From: Candidozyma auris
Lineage: Eukaryota; Ascomycota; Pichiomycetes; Serinales; Metschnikowiaceae
Direction: 5' to 3'
Length of the DNA stretch: 64,000 nt
NCBI RefSeq assembly: GCF_003013715.1
Contig: NC_072812.1
Location: 2,170,001-2,234,000, forward strand
The translations under genes and the position numbers were made by a program. How positions within the stretch are numbered: position 1 is the first letter of the stretch; each line of letters starts with the position of its first letter. The notes under the pieces are model-generated. The model was not told the origin of the DNA. It searched no databases and was given only the letters and a program-made list of their open reading frames with translations. Below are positions 54,414 through 63,989 of the stretch, one piece after another.

Positions 54414-55691
54414 ATGTCTGACCACATAGAATCGATAGAGCAGGCGAGAACGGCAGCTTCACAAAAAAAGTACGAGGAGGCTGAATCTAAATACTGGCTG
54501 GTGATCAACGCCAAAGTTGAAACAGGCGACCAGAAGGAGAGAACGAAGTTGTTGCAAGACCAAGAGGTAGCAATTCTCGAGTTGGGCAAGGTATATCAGG
54601 AGCTTAAAAACTATGAGAAATTGCACACGTTGATCAGTGACTCGAGATCTGTGTTGGGTGGGTTTGCCAAATCGAAAACTGCCAAGATCGTGAAGTCTTT
54701 AGTAGAGGACTTTGATGCTATTCCAGGCGCTTTGGACGTGCAAATCACCTCAATCAAGCAATCTATCGAGTGGGCCATACAGAGCAAGTTGTCATTTTTG
54801 AGGCAGCAGTTGCAGTTGAAGTTGTCTGCCAAATTCTATACTAAGGGTTCCTACCAGGAGGGCTTGAAGATTATCACAGAATTGTTGAGGGAATACAAAA
54901 AATTGGATGATAAGTCGTCTTTGGTAGAGGTGCAGTTGGTCGAGTCACAAATTTACCACGCATTGAGAAATATTCCCAAATCAAGAGCTGCGTTGACCAG
55001 TGCTAGAACATCTGCCAACTCTATTTACTGTCCTACGATATTGCAGGCCGAACTCGATTGCCAAAGCGGTATTTTGAATGCAGAAGACAAAGATTATAAG
55101 ACCGCCTTCTCTTACTTCTATGAATCTTTCGAGGGATTCAATTCTCAGAGCGACGAGAGAGCCATCGTGGTGTTGAAGTACATGTTATTAACGAAAATCA
55201 TGTTGAACTTGATCGATGATGTCAAGACAATTCTCAATAATAAGAACGTCATCAAGTATCAGTCAAAGGACATCGATGCAATGAAAGCCATCGCTACAGC
55301 ATACTCAAACAGATCCTTGAAGGAATTTGAGAATGCTTTGCTCGCATATTCTGCGGAGTTGAAGTCCGATCCCATCATTAAAAACCATTTCAATGCCTTG
55401 TATGATAACTTGTTGGAGCAGAACTTGCTCAAGATCATCGAGTCATACAGTGTGGTCGAGTTGTCACATATCTCCAAAAGCATCGGCTTGAATCTTCAAC
55501 AGGTCGAAGGCAAATTATCGCAAATGATTCTAGACAAGGTGTTTTACGGGGTTTTGGATCAGGGAAATGGCTGGTTGATCATCTACGATGAACCGAGGAA
55601 AGACGCCTCTTACGAGGCTGCCCTCAGCTTGGTCAAAAATTTGTCGGGAGTTGTAGACTTGTTATCTGAAAAGGCTTCTGCTTTGAATTAG
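54414..55691 (+). CDS. RPN6: 26S proteasome lid subunit RPN6
   Basis: A 425-residue PCI-domain subunit (434 in S. cerevisiae, YDL097C) that clamps the proteasome lid to the base and core. The N-terminal TPR-like helices begin QARTAASQKKYEEAESKYW; the solenoid includes LRQQLQLKLSAKFYTKGSYQEGLKII, and the C-terminal PCI winged helix is at about 300-400 (YSVVELSHISKSIGLNLQQVEGKLSQMI). No other PCI family member fits these blocks. It is convergent with NUP84, 30 bp apart. Confidence 0.93.
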   Translation: MSDHIESIEQARTAASQKKYEEAESKYWLVINAKVETGDQKERTKLLQDQEVAILELGKVYQELKNYEKLHTLISDSRSVLGGFAKSKTAKIVKSLVEDFDAIPGALDVQITSIKQSIEWAIQSKLSFLRQQLQLKLSAKFYTKGSYQEGLKIITELLREYKKLDDKSSLVEVQLVESQIYHALRNIPKSRAALTSARTSANSIYCPTILQAELDCQSGILNAEDKDYKTAFSYFYESFEGFNSQSDERAIVVLKYMLLTKIMLNLIDDVKTILNNKNVIKYQSKDIDAMKAIATAYSNRSLKEFENALLAYSAELKSDPIIKNHFNALYDNLLEQNLLKIIESYSVVELSHISKSIGLNLQQVEGKLSQMILDKVFYGVLDQGNGWLIIYDEPRKDASYEAALSLVKNLSGVVDLLSEKASALN

Positions 55692-55721
55692 CTAATTTTA
55701 GTACACTAATAGATGAATAAC

Positions 55722-58076
55722 TCACGCAAATATACCTTTCAATCCTTTTTCACTGGCAACAATAGCTATGTCACCAGTCAAGCAAACAAATTCGTTCAAT
55801 CTGCCGCACGAGATGAACCTCTGCAAGTAGTCATTTGCGCTATCATCGGCAATCTCATTAATCAAGTTGAACGCCTGGCGCATGTATTTCCAATCTGTTC
55901 GCCTTGATTGTTGAAGAACTTGTAAGAGCTCTATAATAAAATAAGGCACGTAGATGTTTCGGTATTCCTCATATATCTCGGTCAGCTCTTCGTCCATTGA
56001 AGAAGTGGCTGCGTCCTTGAACCAGGTACTGATAAGATTTCGTAATTTATGGATCGTTTTTTGAATTGACTTTTCCAAATCCTTCGATTTCCAGAATTCG
56101 GAAAATTGACTAGAATTAATGTCCGTTCCAACAAAGCTCTTCCATTGATTCAAAAGCTCAAGAGTTTCCACGAGATCTTGATACTGTAGCAATTCTTGTC
56201 TAACTTCTTCAGATACAATTGCTGGGGGACTGTTCCCGTCAAGCGACTTCGTCTGAACGTAAAAGTCATAGTCTTTTAAGAGAGTTTTAAAATTTTTGTT
56301 GGCACTAAAGGATTGAACGGCTTTCACTCGGCCGGTTAGAAGGAAACGACGCATGAGAACCTTCGTAGCGTTAATGGCATCCTCGTACATATCCTTATCG
56401 AAAAGCCAATCCACTGCTCTATAGAGCTTTACGTCTGTAGGGTCAACAACTGTGTCGGCAATCACGACGTCACCATTTTGGTTGTAATGATCCTCCGTCT
56501 CCAACATCACTCTTTCGACAGTTCTCTTCAAAACATTGTAGATTTTATTATCATTGTCAGGTATGTCTTCGGTGGCAGAGCTAGCTGGGGTCTCGTCGCC
56601 CGCAGACGAAACGTCGAATCTGTTGAGAATGCTTAGCTGTCTAGCTCTCTTTTCTGGATCTGTGATTGTCGATAAGAAGATAGAGTAGCACTCACGCACG
56701 TCCTTTTCATCCGGAATGAAGGTCATGTAAACAGGAACAAGATCCTCCAATCCGAGATCAGATAGCCTTGAGATATAGCGTGTTATGATGCGCGTTGGGG
56801 TTTTCGACCCATCATGAACATTGAGTATAACCGTCATGACTGCTAGATGTGTGAGAATTCGTAGAAGCTGGTAATCTTGAGCAATGTCTGCTTGATCTGC
56901 CTTGAATGCATTATGTAAGAAAATATTGAGCTGGTCAATCATTATGCTGCCCATTATGACCCTGAAGGGGTTCTCACTTTGATTTTTCTTTTGCAGAATA
57001 GTATTGAGGATGTCGTCGACGGACTGAAATTGGGGAGTTGGCATCAGCACCGTCCGGAGCTTCTCATCCTCTGGAATGAGCTTCTCAACAAACACCAAAA
57101 TATGGTAGGTAAGTAGTTGATATAGGTAAACAAGGAGGCATTCTTCCCAGCTGTGTTCAGAAAACTTGACGTTCTCGGTAAGGTCTCCACCACTTAGGAA
57201 AGAATAAATAAGACGCTCGTAGTAATTGATGTTTTTCTCCTGAGAAAGTTTGTACACCGTTTGTTGCCACAAATACTTGTGACGAATCCCTGAGGGCTCT
57301 GCCTGATCAGTGTCGATTTCCATATCTTCATCATCACCTGGTACTTTATCCACAACTGGATCATAGTAGTCTTGAATAGCGCCCAACAAGATTAGCCCTA
57401 GAGTGTAGTTGCCTGTCTCATTAGCTAAGTCCAGAGCCCCCTGGTAGTCACCTGTGAGAAGGATCTGGTATATCTGAGAAAACACAACCGAATCGGTCTC
57501 TGTATCTTCCGGAGCGATCTGCTTATTTTCACGCAATGGCGCATCCAGATCTATATTTGTAACGAGCTGGGAAGAGTTTCCTCCAGCATTTGCAATTGCA
57601 GATAAGGCCCTCGTTTTCGCCTTAAGTGTAGTTTGCAACCATTTCAGTTTCTGCGAGTCTTGAAGCGGTTCAAGCGCACATCCGGGAGAGTTGTACTGTA
57701 GCCATTGTATAATCAAGAGCATTTCCTTTAGCTTTGGGTTTTTTGACAAGAAGGCTTCTCTTTGAACTCTCAATGAAGCGTACGAAAGAGCATCAAATTG
57801 CTTGTTCTCAGACAATCTAAACGAGTAGAGCAACTCAAACAAATGCCATATTTTCGTTTCGAGATTCCAGTTCTCAAACTCGCTCTTCGCGTCTTCGTCA
57901 GTTCCTAGTTTCTGGTTCATGGCCAATGCGATCTTTGCTGAGATACCTGTGAAGCTCTTTACTATGGCAAACGGATCGTCGCCAGCATTGCCCAATCTGT
58001 AGTTCTCTAGAACACGAGCAAATTGAGTCTCTGCTGGCTCCAGCAAAGGGTCAGCGAAAATGGTGCTTTCTTCCAT
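55722..58076 (-). CDS. NUP84: Nuclear pore Y-complex subunit NUP84
   Basis: A 784-residue, all-helical nucleoporin (726 in S. cerevisiae, YDL116W), the Nup107 orthologue in the Y-shaped outer-ring complex. The block YASLRVQREAFLSKNPKLKEMLLIIQWLQ is diagnostic for Nup84/Nup107, as is the beginning of the central helix region with GDYQGALDLANETGNYTLGLILLG. A short acidic loop (PGDDEDMEIDTDQAEP) lies between helices at about 245-260. In S. cerevisiae it lies near ATG20 and TRM3 as well. The start codon 58074-58076 fits the family. Confidence 0.9.
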   Translation of the reverse strand: MEESTIFADPLLEPAETQFARVLENYRLGNAGDDPFAIVKSFTGISAKIALAMNQKLGTDEDAKSEFENWNLETKIWHLFELLYSFRLSENKQFDALSYASLRVQREAFLSKNPKLKEMLLIIQWLQYNSPGCALEPLQDSQKLKWLQTTLKAKTRALSAIANAGGNSSQLVTNIDLDAPLRENKQIAPEDTETDSVVFSQIYQILLTGDYQGALDLANETGNYTLGLILLGAIQDYYDPVVDKVPGDDEDMEIDTDQAEPSGIRHKYLWQQTVYKLSQEKNINYYERLIYSFLSGGDLTENVKFSEHSWEECLLVYLYQLLTYHILVFVEKLIPEDEKLRTVLMPTPQFQSVDDILNTILQKKNQSENPFRVIMGSIMIDQLNIFLHNAFKADQADIAQDYQLLRILTHLAVMTVILNVHDGSKTPTRIITRYISRLSDLGLEDLVPVYMTFIPDEKDVRECYSIFLSTITDPEKRARQLSILNRFDVSSAGDETPASSATEDIPDNDNKIYNVLKRTVERVMLETEDHYNQNGDVVIADTVVDPTDVKLYRAVDWLFDKDMYEDAINATKVLMRRFLLTGRVKAVQSFSANKNFKTLLKDYDFYVQTKSLDGNSPPAIVSEEVRQELLQYQDLVETLELLNQWKSFVGTDINSSQFSEFWKSKDLEKSIQKTIHKLRNLISTWFKDAATSSMDEELTEIYEEYRNIYVPYFIIELLQVLQQSRRTDWKYMRQAFNLINEIADDSANDYLQRFISCGRLNEFVCLTGDIAIVASEKGLKGIFA

Positions 58077-58832
58077 TGCACCTGGATAGGCTATAGGTTA
58101 AAAGTTGTAGTAAACAAGAGATGATTTTTTAATGCGCGAGCTGTAGACAGTAGCTACTATGGAGTGGGCCAGAGCACGGTGAAATTGAAGATTGCATGGT
58201 AGATCAAAAGTTGACTCTTAAGAAGTTGGTCATTTCATTGCATTATAATGGTATTTTCTCTTTTTCTGATTACGTTTACATTCTGGGTCGTTCCTTGTCT
58301 TGTACTCACGGAGCACCTCGGTCCTAGTAACTGTTTCGCAGCCATTTAGACTTGACGAGCAGTTGAACACTTCAATGGTCTCATTTAACAGTTTGTTCCC
58401 ATTTATATAAGTGAGAACCGGTCTCGGGTCTTTTTCAGTCATAAAGTTGCTCGGCTAAATTGGCCCTCTTGATATGAAAAATGCCTGTTTCTCCATAGTC
58501 ATCGAGATTCCAATCATTCAAACATCGCTTTAAAGCCATTATTTATACATTCGTTAAACATGTTGCAGGTTATTCTGTAACACAGTGGTTGCAAAAAAGT
58601 CTCTCTTGTTTTAAGTCTGCGTCATTGGCCACTTTCACCAACTCTGCATCAGCACCAACACCAACACAGGCTTTCGTCTATTAATTTCCTCGAAATCCAC
58701 CCAAAACCTCAGGCTCGTCTCTAAATGAGGGCTCTGTTTACGAAAGATGACTTTATTCTCACATGAAAGAATACGAAAGCACTGGAACCGATCCAGCAGG
58801 CTCTGTGACTGAACCACCCACCGTTGTGTGGT
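58077..58832. other. NUP84 promoter region
   Basis: A 0.76 kb gap between two minus-strand genes. It contains one recurrent element (58335). An ATG-started 70-codon frame on the minus strand (58230-58442) overlaps it but shows no known motif. Confidence 0.4.
58335..58344 (-). promoter_or_regulatory. Recurrent element, NUP84 promoter
   Basis: TTCGCAGCCA on the plus strand, 259 bp before the NUP84 ATG, sense orientation. HEM14, GVP36 and ARL3 have it at 259-263 bp, also in sense. Confidence 0.5.
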
Positions 58833-59438
58833 CTAATCAGAATCACTTTCGTAACTATCATCTTCGCTGTCATTGTCACCACCATAGACCCTCACTTCAG
58901 CCTCTCCCTTCTCCACATACACCTTCCTTGGTGCAATATACGGGAGCGTTAAGTCCACCACGCTCTCTTCCTCCACCAACATATCCACCCACTCGTCCAT
59001 GTGGACCAACTTGTAGTGGATGGGCAAATCGTTCTCGAATCTTGGGGTTTTCAATTGCATTCGTAGCTTCCGATAGTCCTTGATGTACTCATCGTATAAA
59101 GCGTACATCTCTTTGGCATCAAACACTAAGCGGCAGTACACTAGCGCCAACGCAGTGAGATACTTGAACTCTTTGTAGCCATTCTGAGTTAGAAGAAGCT
59201 GAATTATAGCAGGAGAAGGCTCCAACTCGAGAAGCCGTAGTAGGCAGCAGAGAAAAGGACTGGGTCTGCCTGCTTCGTCCGTGCCACCCACAGAGTGCAC
59301 GTGCTCGACTATTACGGGCACAATTGACGACTCGTTGGTAAGGTAAAGTTTCTCTTTGTAGAACAAGGAGTCTTGGATGCGATGGCGTACGATTGGGCCA
59401 ATCAAATAGGCCTTGTTTTCCGCCCTTCTTTTGTCCAT
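58833..59438 (-). CDS. PRP38: Spliceosome factor PRP38
   Basis: A 201-residue protein of the Prp38 family, required to activate the U4/U6.U5 tri-snRNP. It shows the family pattern: RHRIQDSLFYKEKLYLTNESS, then IVEHVHSVGGTD, FLCCLLRLLELEPS, FKYLTALALVYCRL and the acidic tail DNDSEDDSYESDSD. The ATG at 59436-59438 (MDKRRAENKAYLIG) was chosen because the homologous part starts there; the open frame continues upstream without an ATG and without resemblance to Prp38. S. cerevisiae Prp38 has 242 residues. Confidence 0.9.
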   Translation of the reverse strand: MDKRRAENKAYLIGPIVRHRIQDSLFYKEKLYLTNESSIVPVIVEHVHSVGGTDEAGRPSPFLCCLLRLLELEPSPAIIQLLLTQNGYKEFKYLTALALVYCRLVFDAKEMYALYDEYIKDYRKLRMQLKTPRFENDLPIHYKLVHMDEWVDMLVEEESVVDLTLPYIAPRKVYVEKGEAEVRVYGGDNDSEDDSYESDSD

Positions 59439-59698
59439 GTGGTAGTAGATGCGCACTGTGAGTACTTGATGAGACACTGTGGGGCAGCCATGAAAAATAT
59501 TGTTCAATTGATAGAGTATTATAATTGAGGTTCTCACTTTTGCAAATTGTATCGCAGTCGACTACTTAGTCTCGCTCTTCGGCGTATCATGGTGTTTAAT
59601 ATCTGTACTACGTATGGCTGTAAAGCTGATAATCACTATAACATTAAAACTATACGCACTTTAAGTAGTTTCTCTTCAACAGGCTATAGGTAAATTGC

Positions 59699-60742
59699 CT
59701 ACTCGTCGTCCTCATCCTTGAACTCAATCTTGTCCAACTCAGACAAAAGAGAGGCCAACTTCTTGGCGCTGGTCTCCAAGTGGTCTTTTTGGACTTTGAC
59801 GAAAATCTTCAAGAGGTCGACGTTCTTGGATGGCTTTAAGAGCTTTCTCATCTCCAAAACAGCAACTTCAGTAGCACTCACGAGCTCGTCCTCCTTGGCA
59901 ATCAACTCTTCATCCTCCTCGTCCTGTTCGTTCGTTTTCTTTGACCTGGCCAAGTCAAACTCCAGTCTTGCCGAGTAAACACGCTTTCTCAACTCATTGA
60001 CCTTGATGAACTGCTCGTTCAAAATGGCCACCAACGCATGGTTCAATTGTGCCATCACCTTTCTATCCTGCTCCAAACGAGAGGTGCCGATCTCAGTGTA
60101 CAGAGATGAAATCTTCAAGAGGGCAAACGACAAGGTGTTGGAAGACTCCTTGAACTCTTCACTATACTTGTTGGCAATGGCAGCCAATTGGCCGTAAAGC
60201 GTCTTTGGCAACTGCGCAGAAACCGTCTGGATCTCCACTGTGTCGTCTCCTTCCTGAGACTGCTGCTGCTTATCCTCGCTCTGGCCCAAGAGCACTTTCT
60301 CCATTTCCTGAGGAGTCGACACGTTCTTCAATTGATTGAACTTGTTCGAAAGTAACCCACCGACATTGGCATCACGTATCTTCGAAATAGCCGTGTTTCC
60401 TGGAGGATAGTCGTAACTGACCACGCCATAAGTATCGTTGGTGAACTGGATCAAGTCAGTGTAAAGCTTCAACAAGACATCACAGTTTTTCTCCAAATCC
60501 AAGTAGTCGCTGGGCAACTCGCTGACCTCAATGTTGGAGCCAATGTGAGTTTGAGCCAATTGCTGCACCTGGTGCAATTGCGTCGAGATAAGACTTTGGG
60601 TCTTTTGAGTGAACGGCTGGATCGACTCCTTCAACAGCTCAGAGTACTCCAGCACGGCCTTGCCGCCGTTTTGGAAAGATTTGGTGATGTTGTCGAGATC
60701 GACTTTGGGAAGCGATTCCTGGATCGACTTGAAGAAAGACAT
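59699..60742 (-). CDS. GVP36: BAR-domain protein GVP36
   Basis: A 347-residue protein of the Gvp36 family (326 in S. cerevisiae, YIL041W), a BAR protein of Golgi-derived vesicles and endocytosis. The N-terminus MSFFKSIQESLPKVDLDNI is a short amphipathic helix. SELPSDYLDLEKNCDVLLKLY and SYDYP are family blocks, and the remaining helices (about 175-340) form the BAR dimer. A Gln-rich insert SEDKQQQSQEGDD is seen near 155-168. The C-terminus is acidic. Confidence 0.85.
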   Translation of the reverse strand: MSFFKSIQESLPKVDLDNITKSFQNGGKAVLEYSELLKESIQPFTQKTQSLISTQLHQVQQLAQTHIGSNIEVSELPSDYLDLEKNCDVLLKLYTDLIQFTNDTYGVVSYDYPPGNTAISKIRDANVGGLLSNKFNQLKNVSTPQEMEKVLLGQSEDKQQQSQEGDDTVEIQTVSAQLPKTLYGQLAAIANKYSEEFKESSNTLSFALLKISSLYTEIGTSRLEQDRKVMAQLNHALVAILNEQFIKVNELRKRVYSARLEFDLARSKKTNEQDEEDEELIAKEDELVSATEVAVLEMRKLLKPSKNVDLLKIFVKVQKDHLETSAKKLASLLSELDKIEFKDEDDE

Positions 60743-61004
60743 AGGAAAAAGATGAAGTTGTTGTTGATGTTTGGTGGTAGTTTATCGAACACTAACTAGG
60801 GAGTCAGTCCAGCACTGCATAGCCATGTGCGACAAGCACTAGGTGGATGTTTCTGAAGATGGAAGAGTAGAATGATGGAAGGAAAAAATTGTGGTCGGGA
60901 AAGAGGAGCTGAGAGTCTGCAACGGAAGCAAGATGTTGGCTGTCCAAGTGCCCAGTGTTTGCTGTGTATGCTTAGTGTTTGTGTGTCTATGGTTGTGAGT
61001 ACTT

Positions 61005-61014
61005 TTCGCAGCCA
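61005..61014 (-). promoter_or_regulatory. Recurrent element, GVP36 promoter
   Basis: TTCGCAGCCA on the plus strand, 263 bp before the GVP36 ATG, in sense orientation to the gene. Confidence 0.5.
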
Positions 61015-61756
61015 CACAAGCTTCAGAGTAGCATAGACACAAGTGACAAATGAAGACTTAGGCTGGTCTCAAGGATCAACTTTATGGACCATGAAAGCAA
61101 ATCATATCTTGCCCAGGTGCTAAAACAGTCTTGAGAAATCTACAGTAGTGATCCTGGTCAATGTACTGGCCAGTAGGTGTCGAAGTTATGAATGACTGAA
61201 CTGATCTGCTCCTCGAGTTTGAATAGAACACAAAGCCCTTTATTTGATTCAGAAAAAGTCCTTTCTAGCCATAGGAGCCTTTAACCTTTCAGGATATTTG
61301 CTCACTTGGTTAATAGTACGCTCATCTCAGCTGCTTGTTAGTCAACCTGCCATTTGAAACCTGTCAATCAGAATAAAGTTCTACTATCGAATTGACAACT
61401 CTCTTCATAGAATCTCAGTTGTCCCTATCTGTATATTCATCATGTGAAAAAGCAGCCAACATACGTTTTTGTTGAGAAAGATGCAAATCAAACAAGTTGA
61501 AGGAGATGAGGAAGATTAAAGAATTTTAGCGAAGAGGTGCGCTTTTATAGTAGAACATCGCGGCACGGGTGTCTGGGAAAGCTACCCGGTATGATGCCAC
61601 CAGAATGAAAAAGATCAAATGAAACATTCAGTAGACGAGAAAATGTTACCTCAGCCGTAAAATCTTTTATCTCAAAATTTTTCTGAAACCGCCTCAACAA
61701 TTGCTCCATTAATGCTCTGGAACTTAGTTGAACGCTTTTGTTCCTCGCGAGACTGG

Positions 61757-61766
61757 TGGCTGCGAA
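61757..61766 (+). promoter_or_regulatory. Recurrent element, ARL3 promoter
   Basis: TGGCTGCGAA, 259 bp before the ARL3 ATG, in sense orientation. Confidence 0.5.
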
Positions 61767-62024
61767 AATCTCCTGGAAGTCCACTTCCACATGCCACAAA
61801 AGCATCGACCCACGCTACTTACAAAACACCAGAAAAAAAAATCAAGTTTTACTCGACTACCTGATAAACTCATCCGAAGAATTTCCCTAACCCTATAAAT
61901 CTTAACCAAATTCAAGTCTCAATCCTTCGTCGTCCATCGGTTCCACCTCCATCTTCGGCGCGCCTCGGGCCAAAAAACAGTTAACTATCACCTTCAAAGC
62001 TCCACATCTTCTGCTCCACGTCCC

Positions 62025-62804
62025 ATGTTTCACCTTGCGCTGTCGCTATACACTCAATACAGCAGAAGAGAGCAGTACAACGTGCTTATCTTGGGGCTTG
62101 ACAATGCCGGCAAAACAACGTTTCTCGAACACATTAAGCTCCTATACCCATCTCCCAATGAGAGTCTGGCGCAACAGAACAAGCGCAATGCTAGTGCTGG
62201 CTCGAGCTTGACGCGAAATTTGCAGCAGCCAGACAACTCTCTGAGCTCTAGCAAGAAGGAAGCTGCTGATACGGTGAAAATCCTAAAGGGAAAGCGGGTG
62301 TTGCCTACAGTGGGTCAGAATACAACCACCGTACGTTACAAGCCTAGTGAAGGCGCTACGGGGACAGCTGCCAGTCTAAAGAACATTAACTTGAAATTCT
62401 GGGATTTGGGTGGCCAACGGTCTCTTCGAAGCATGTGGTCGAGGTACTATCGCTCGTGCCACGGCATTATATTTATCATTGACTCTACAGATACAGATCG
62501 GTTCTCTGAGTGCTACGAAACGCTCATGGAGATAGCAAACGATTCGCTGTGGAAAGTGGATGGAGGCGACAGTGTCAATGTGCCCATTCTCATGCTAGCG
62601 AACAAACAGGACTTGCCGCAGGCGGTAGACTTGATTTCTTTGAAGACAGGGGTGTTCATAGAAGTGGTGAGTCAGTTGGAGGCCACAGACTCGAAATTAC
62701 TTCCTGTATCTGTGCTAGAGAACCAGGGTATACGAGAGAGCTTGGAGTGGTTGGTGACGAGACTCGTGTACAACAAGGGAAACAAGAAACCCGAGTACAG
62801 GTAA
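62025..62804 (+). CDS. ARL3: ARF-like GTPase ARL3 (ARFRP1 type) with insertion
   Basis: A 259-residue small GTPase of the Arl3/ARFRP1 group, which recruits Arl1 to the trans-Golgi. All G motifs are visible: P-loop GLDNAGKT (24-31), PTVGQN (about 94-99), WDLGGQ, NKQD and a C-terminal PVSVLENQG. The N-terminus starts MFHL without the ARF myristoylation glycine; yeast Arl3 is N-acetylated on this Met-Phe start. Unlike S. cerevisiae Arl3 (198 residues), it has about 45 extra Ser/Asn/Gln-rich residues (about 46-88) between the P-loop helix and switch I, and a shorter insert before WDLGGQ. Confidence 0.9.
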   Translation: MFHLALSLYTQYSRREQYNVLILGLDNAGKTTFLEHIKLLYPSPNESLAQQNKRNASAGSSLTRNLQQPDNSLSSSKKEAADTVKILKGKRVLPTVGQNTTTVRYKPSEGATGTAASLKNINLKFWDLGGQRSLRSMWSRYYRSCHGIIFIIDSTDTDRFSECYETLMEIANDSLWKVDGGDSVNVPILMLANKQDLPQAVDLISLKTGVFIEVVSQLEATDSKLLPVSVLENQGIRESLEWLVTRLVYNKGNKKPEYR

Positions 62805-63989
62805 GGCGATGGTAGCGACTGATAAACTTTAGGCGAAAGGCAAGTGCATAGGTGTTGTTTATCGCAGCTTCAGCTAGCAAAGTCGTTCAATAGGCGTCAT
62901 GGGGCGACATCGCAGCATCTACAATGCTGAATCCACTGCAACTCTTGCATACTAGAAACTAAAAAGCCAACCGATAGAAGCATGCAATCAAGGAGCCATT
63001 GTGTGCTCAGTGTCTGCGAACCCTCGGTCAATGGGGATTCGAGGACTTCTAGATAATTACATCAGGGTAATATACAGCGAACATGATGTGCCCGATAGAA
63101 GTGGGCCCCCAACTCAACCAGGACAAAGCTTCTTTGGATTCAAGGAAATGATAGCAGAAGTCCAATTACATACTCGTATCTGTTACGCTAACTTCAACTC
63201 TGACACCTAGTACCCTTTGCCACTCATTGAGCACTGTCTCAATTTCGCAGCCATTCCCACCGCAGCCTAACCTCATACTATTCCATCTCTTTCTCACCCA
63301 CCGATGCCACGGTCTGCTCCCTAGCGTCGTTAGCAACCTAGCGTCCCATCTTGCTCCAGATAGCCTTCTCCACATGACCCAATGGTGACAGGTTTCGCCA
63401 GACGCAGAATTACGCCATCGCCGCCAACGTCCGTGGCGGTATGCAACGCAGCCAGGGCCAACGAAAAAAAAAAGAACCTGTGTGCGATCGTCAGTGGGGC
63501 TCTGCCCAGAGCCTGCCTGGGCGAGAGGCTCGGCTTGAGGGGACGCACAAAAAGCTCACTCTTCACTGCCTTTCGTGCCAGAAAGTAACCTCGCCCCCGC
63601 CTCATCCCCCTGCCTGGTCTCGTCTGAGCGTCATAACCTTCGGTGCAGCAACCTGGTGAAGGACAGCAAGTGATGGCCCGAAGTGACGAACGGTGCGGTG
63701 CTGGTAGAGGCAACTGAAACAACATGAGGTCAATTGAGCCAATTGAAATGAGAGAGACTCAATTGACATAATCAAAGACAACCAGGCGGTCGCCCACTCC
63801 CTCGTTGGCCCATTTGGTCGTTGTAGCAATAGTGTTGCGCGGAAGTCATCAGGGGCAGCAGACCCAGGGCGAGGTGCATGTAGACCAGAGGATTAGCAAG
63901 CTTGCAAATTGCTCCACCCTAGTACATATAGCAAGCAGTGCCCAATTGCAAACTTCAACTCCCTTTCATACTACACCTTCATCTTCACC
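62805..63989. other. Intergenic region at the right end
   Basis: A 1.2 kb region before the last gene, with one recurrent element at 63244. A GC-rich part lies at about 63380-63650; open frames there are not supported by any motif. Confidence 0.4.
63244..63253 (-). promoter_or_regulatory. Recurrent element, right end
   Basis: TTCGCAGCCA on the plus strand, 737 bp upstream of the final ATG and 440 bp after ARL3. Confidence 0.35.

Larger units (their letters stand above)
60743..62024. other. Divergent region, GVP36 / ARL3
   Basis: A 1.3 kb region with one recurrent element near each gene (61005 and 61757). The centre (61100-61500) is AT-rich and empty as far as I can see. A GGCGCGCC palindrome stands at 61958-61965. 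Confidence 0.45.

Noticed and set aside
58230..58442. ATG-started 70-codon minus-strand frame between NUP84 and PRP38
   Set aside because: No family resemblance, and it overlaps a copy of the recurrent promoter element.
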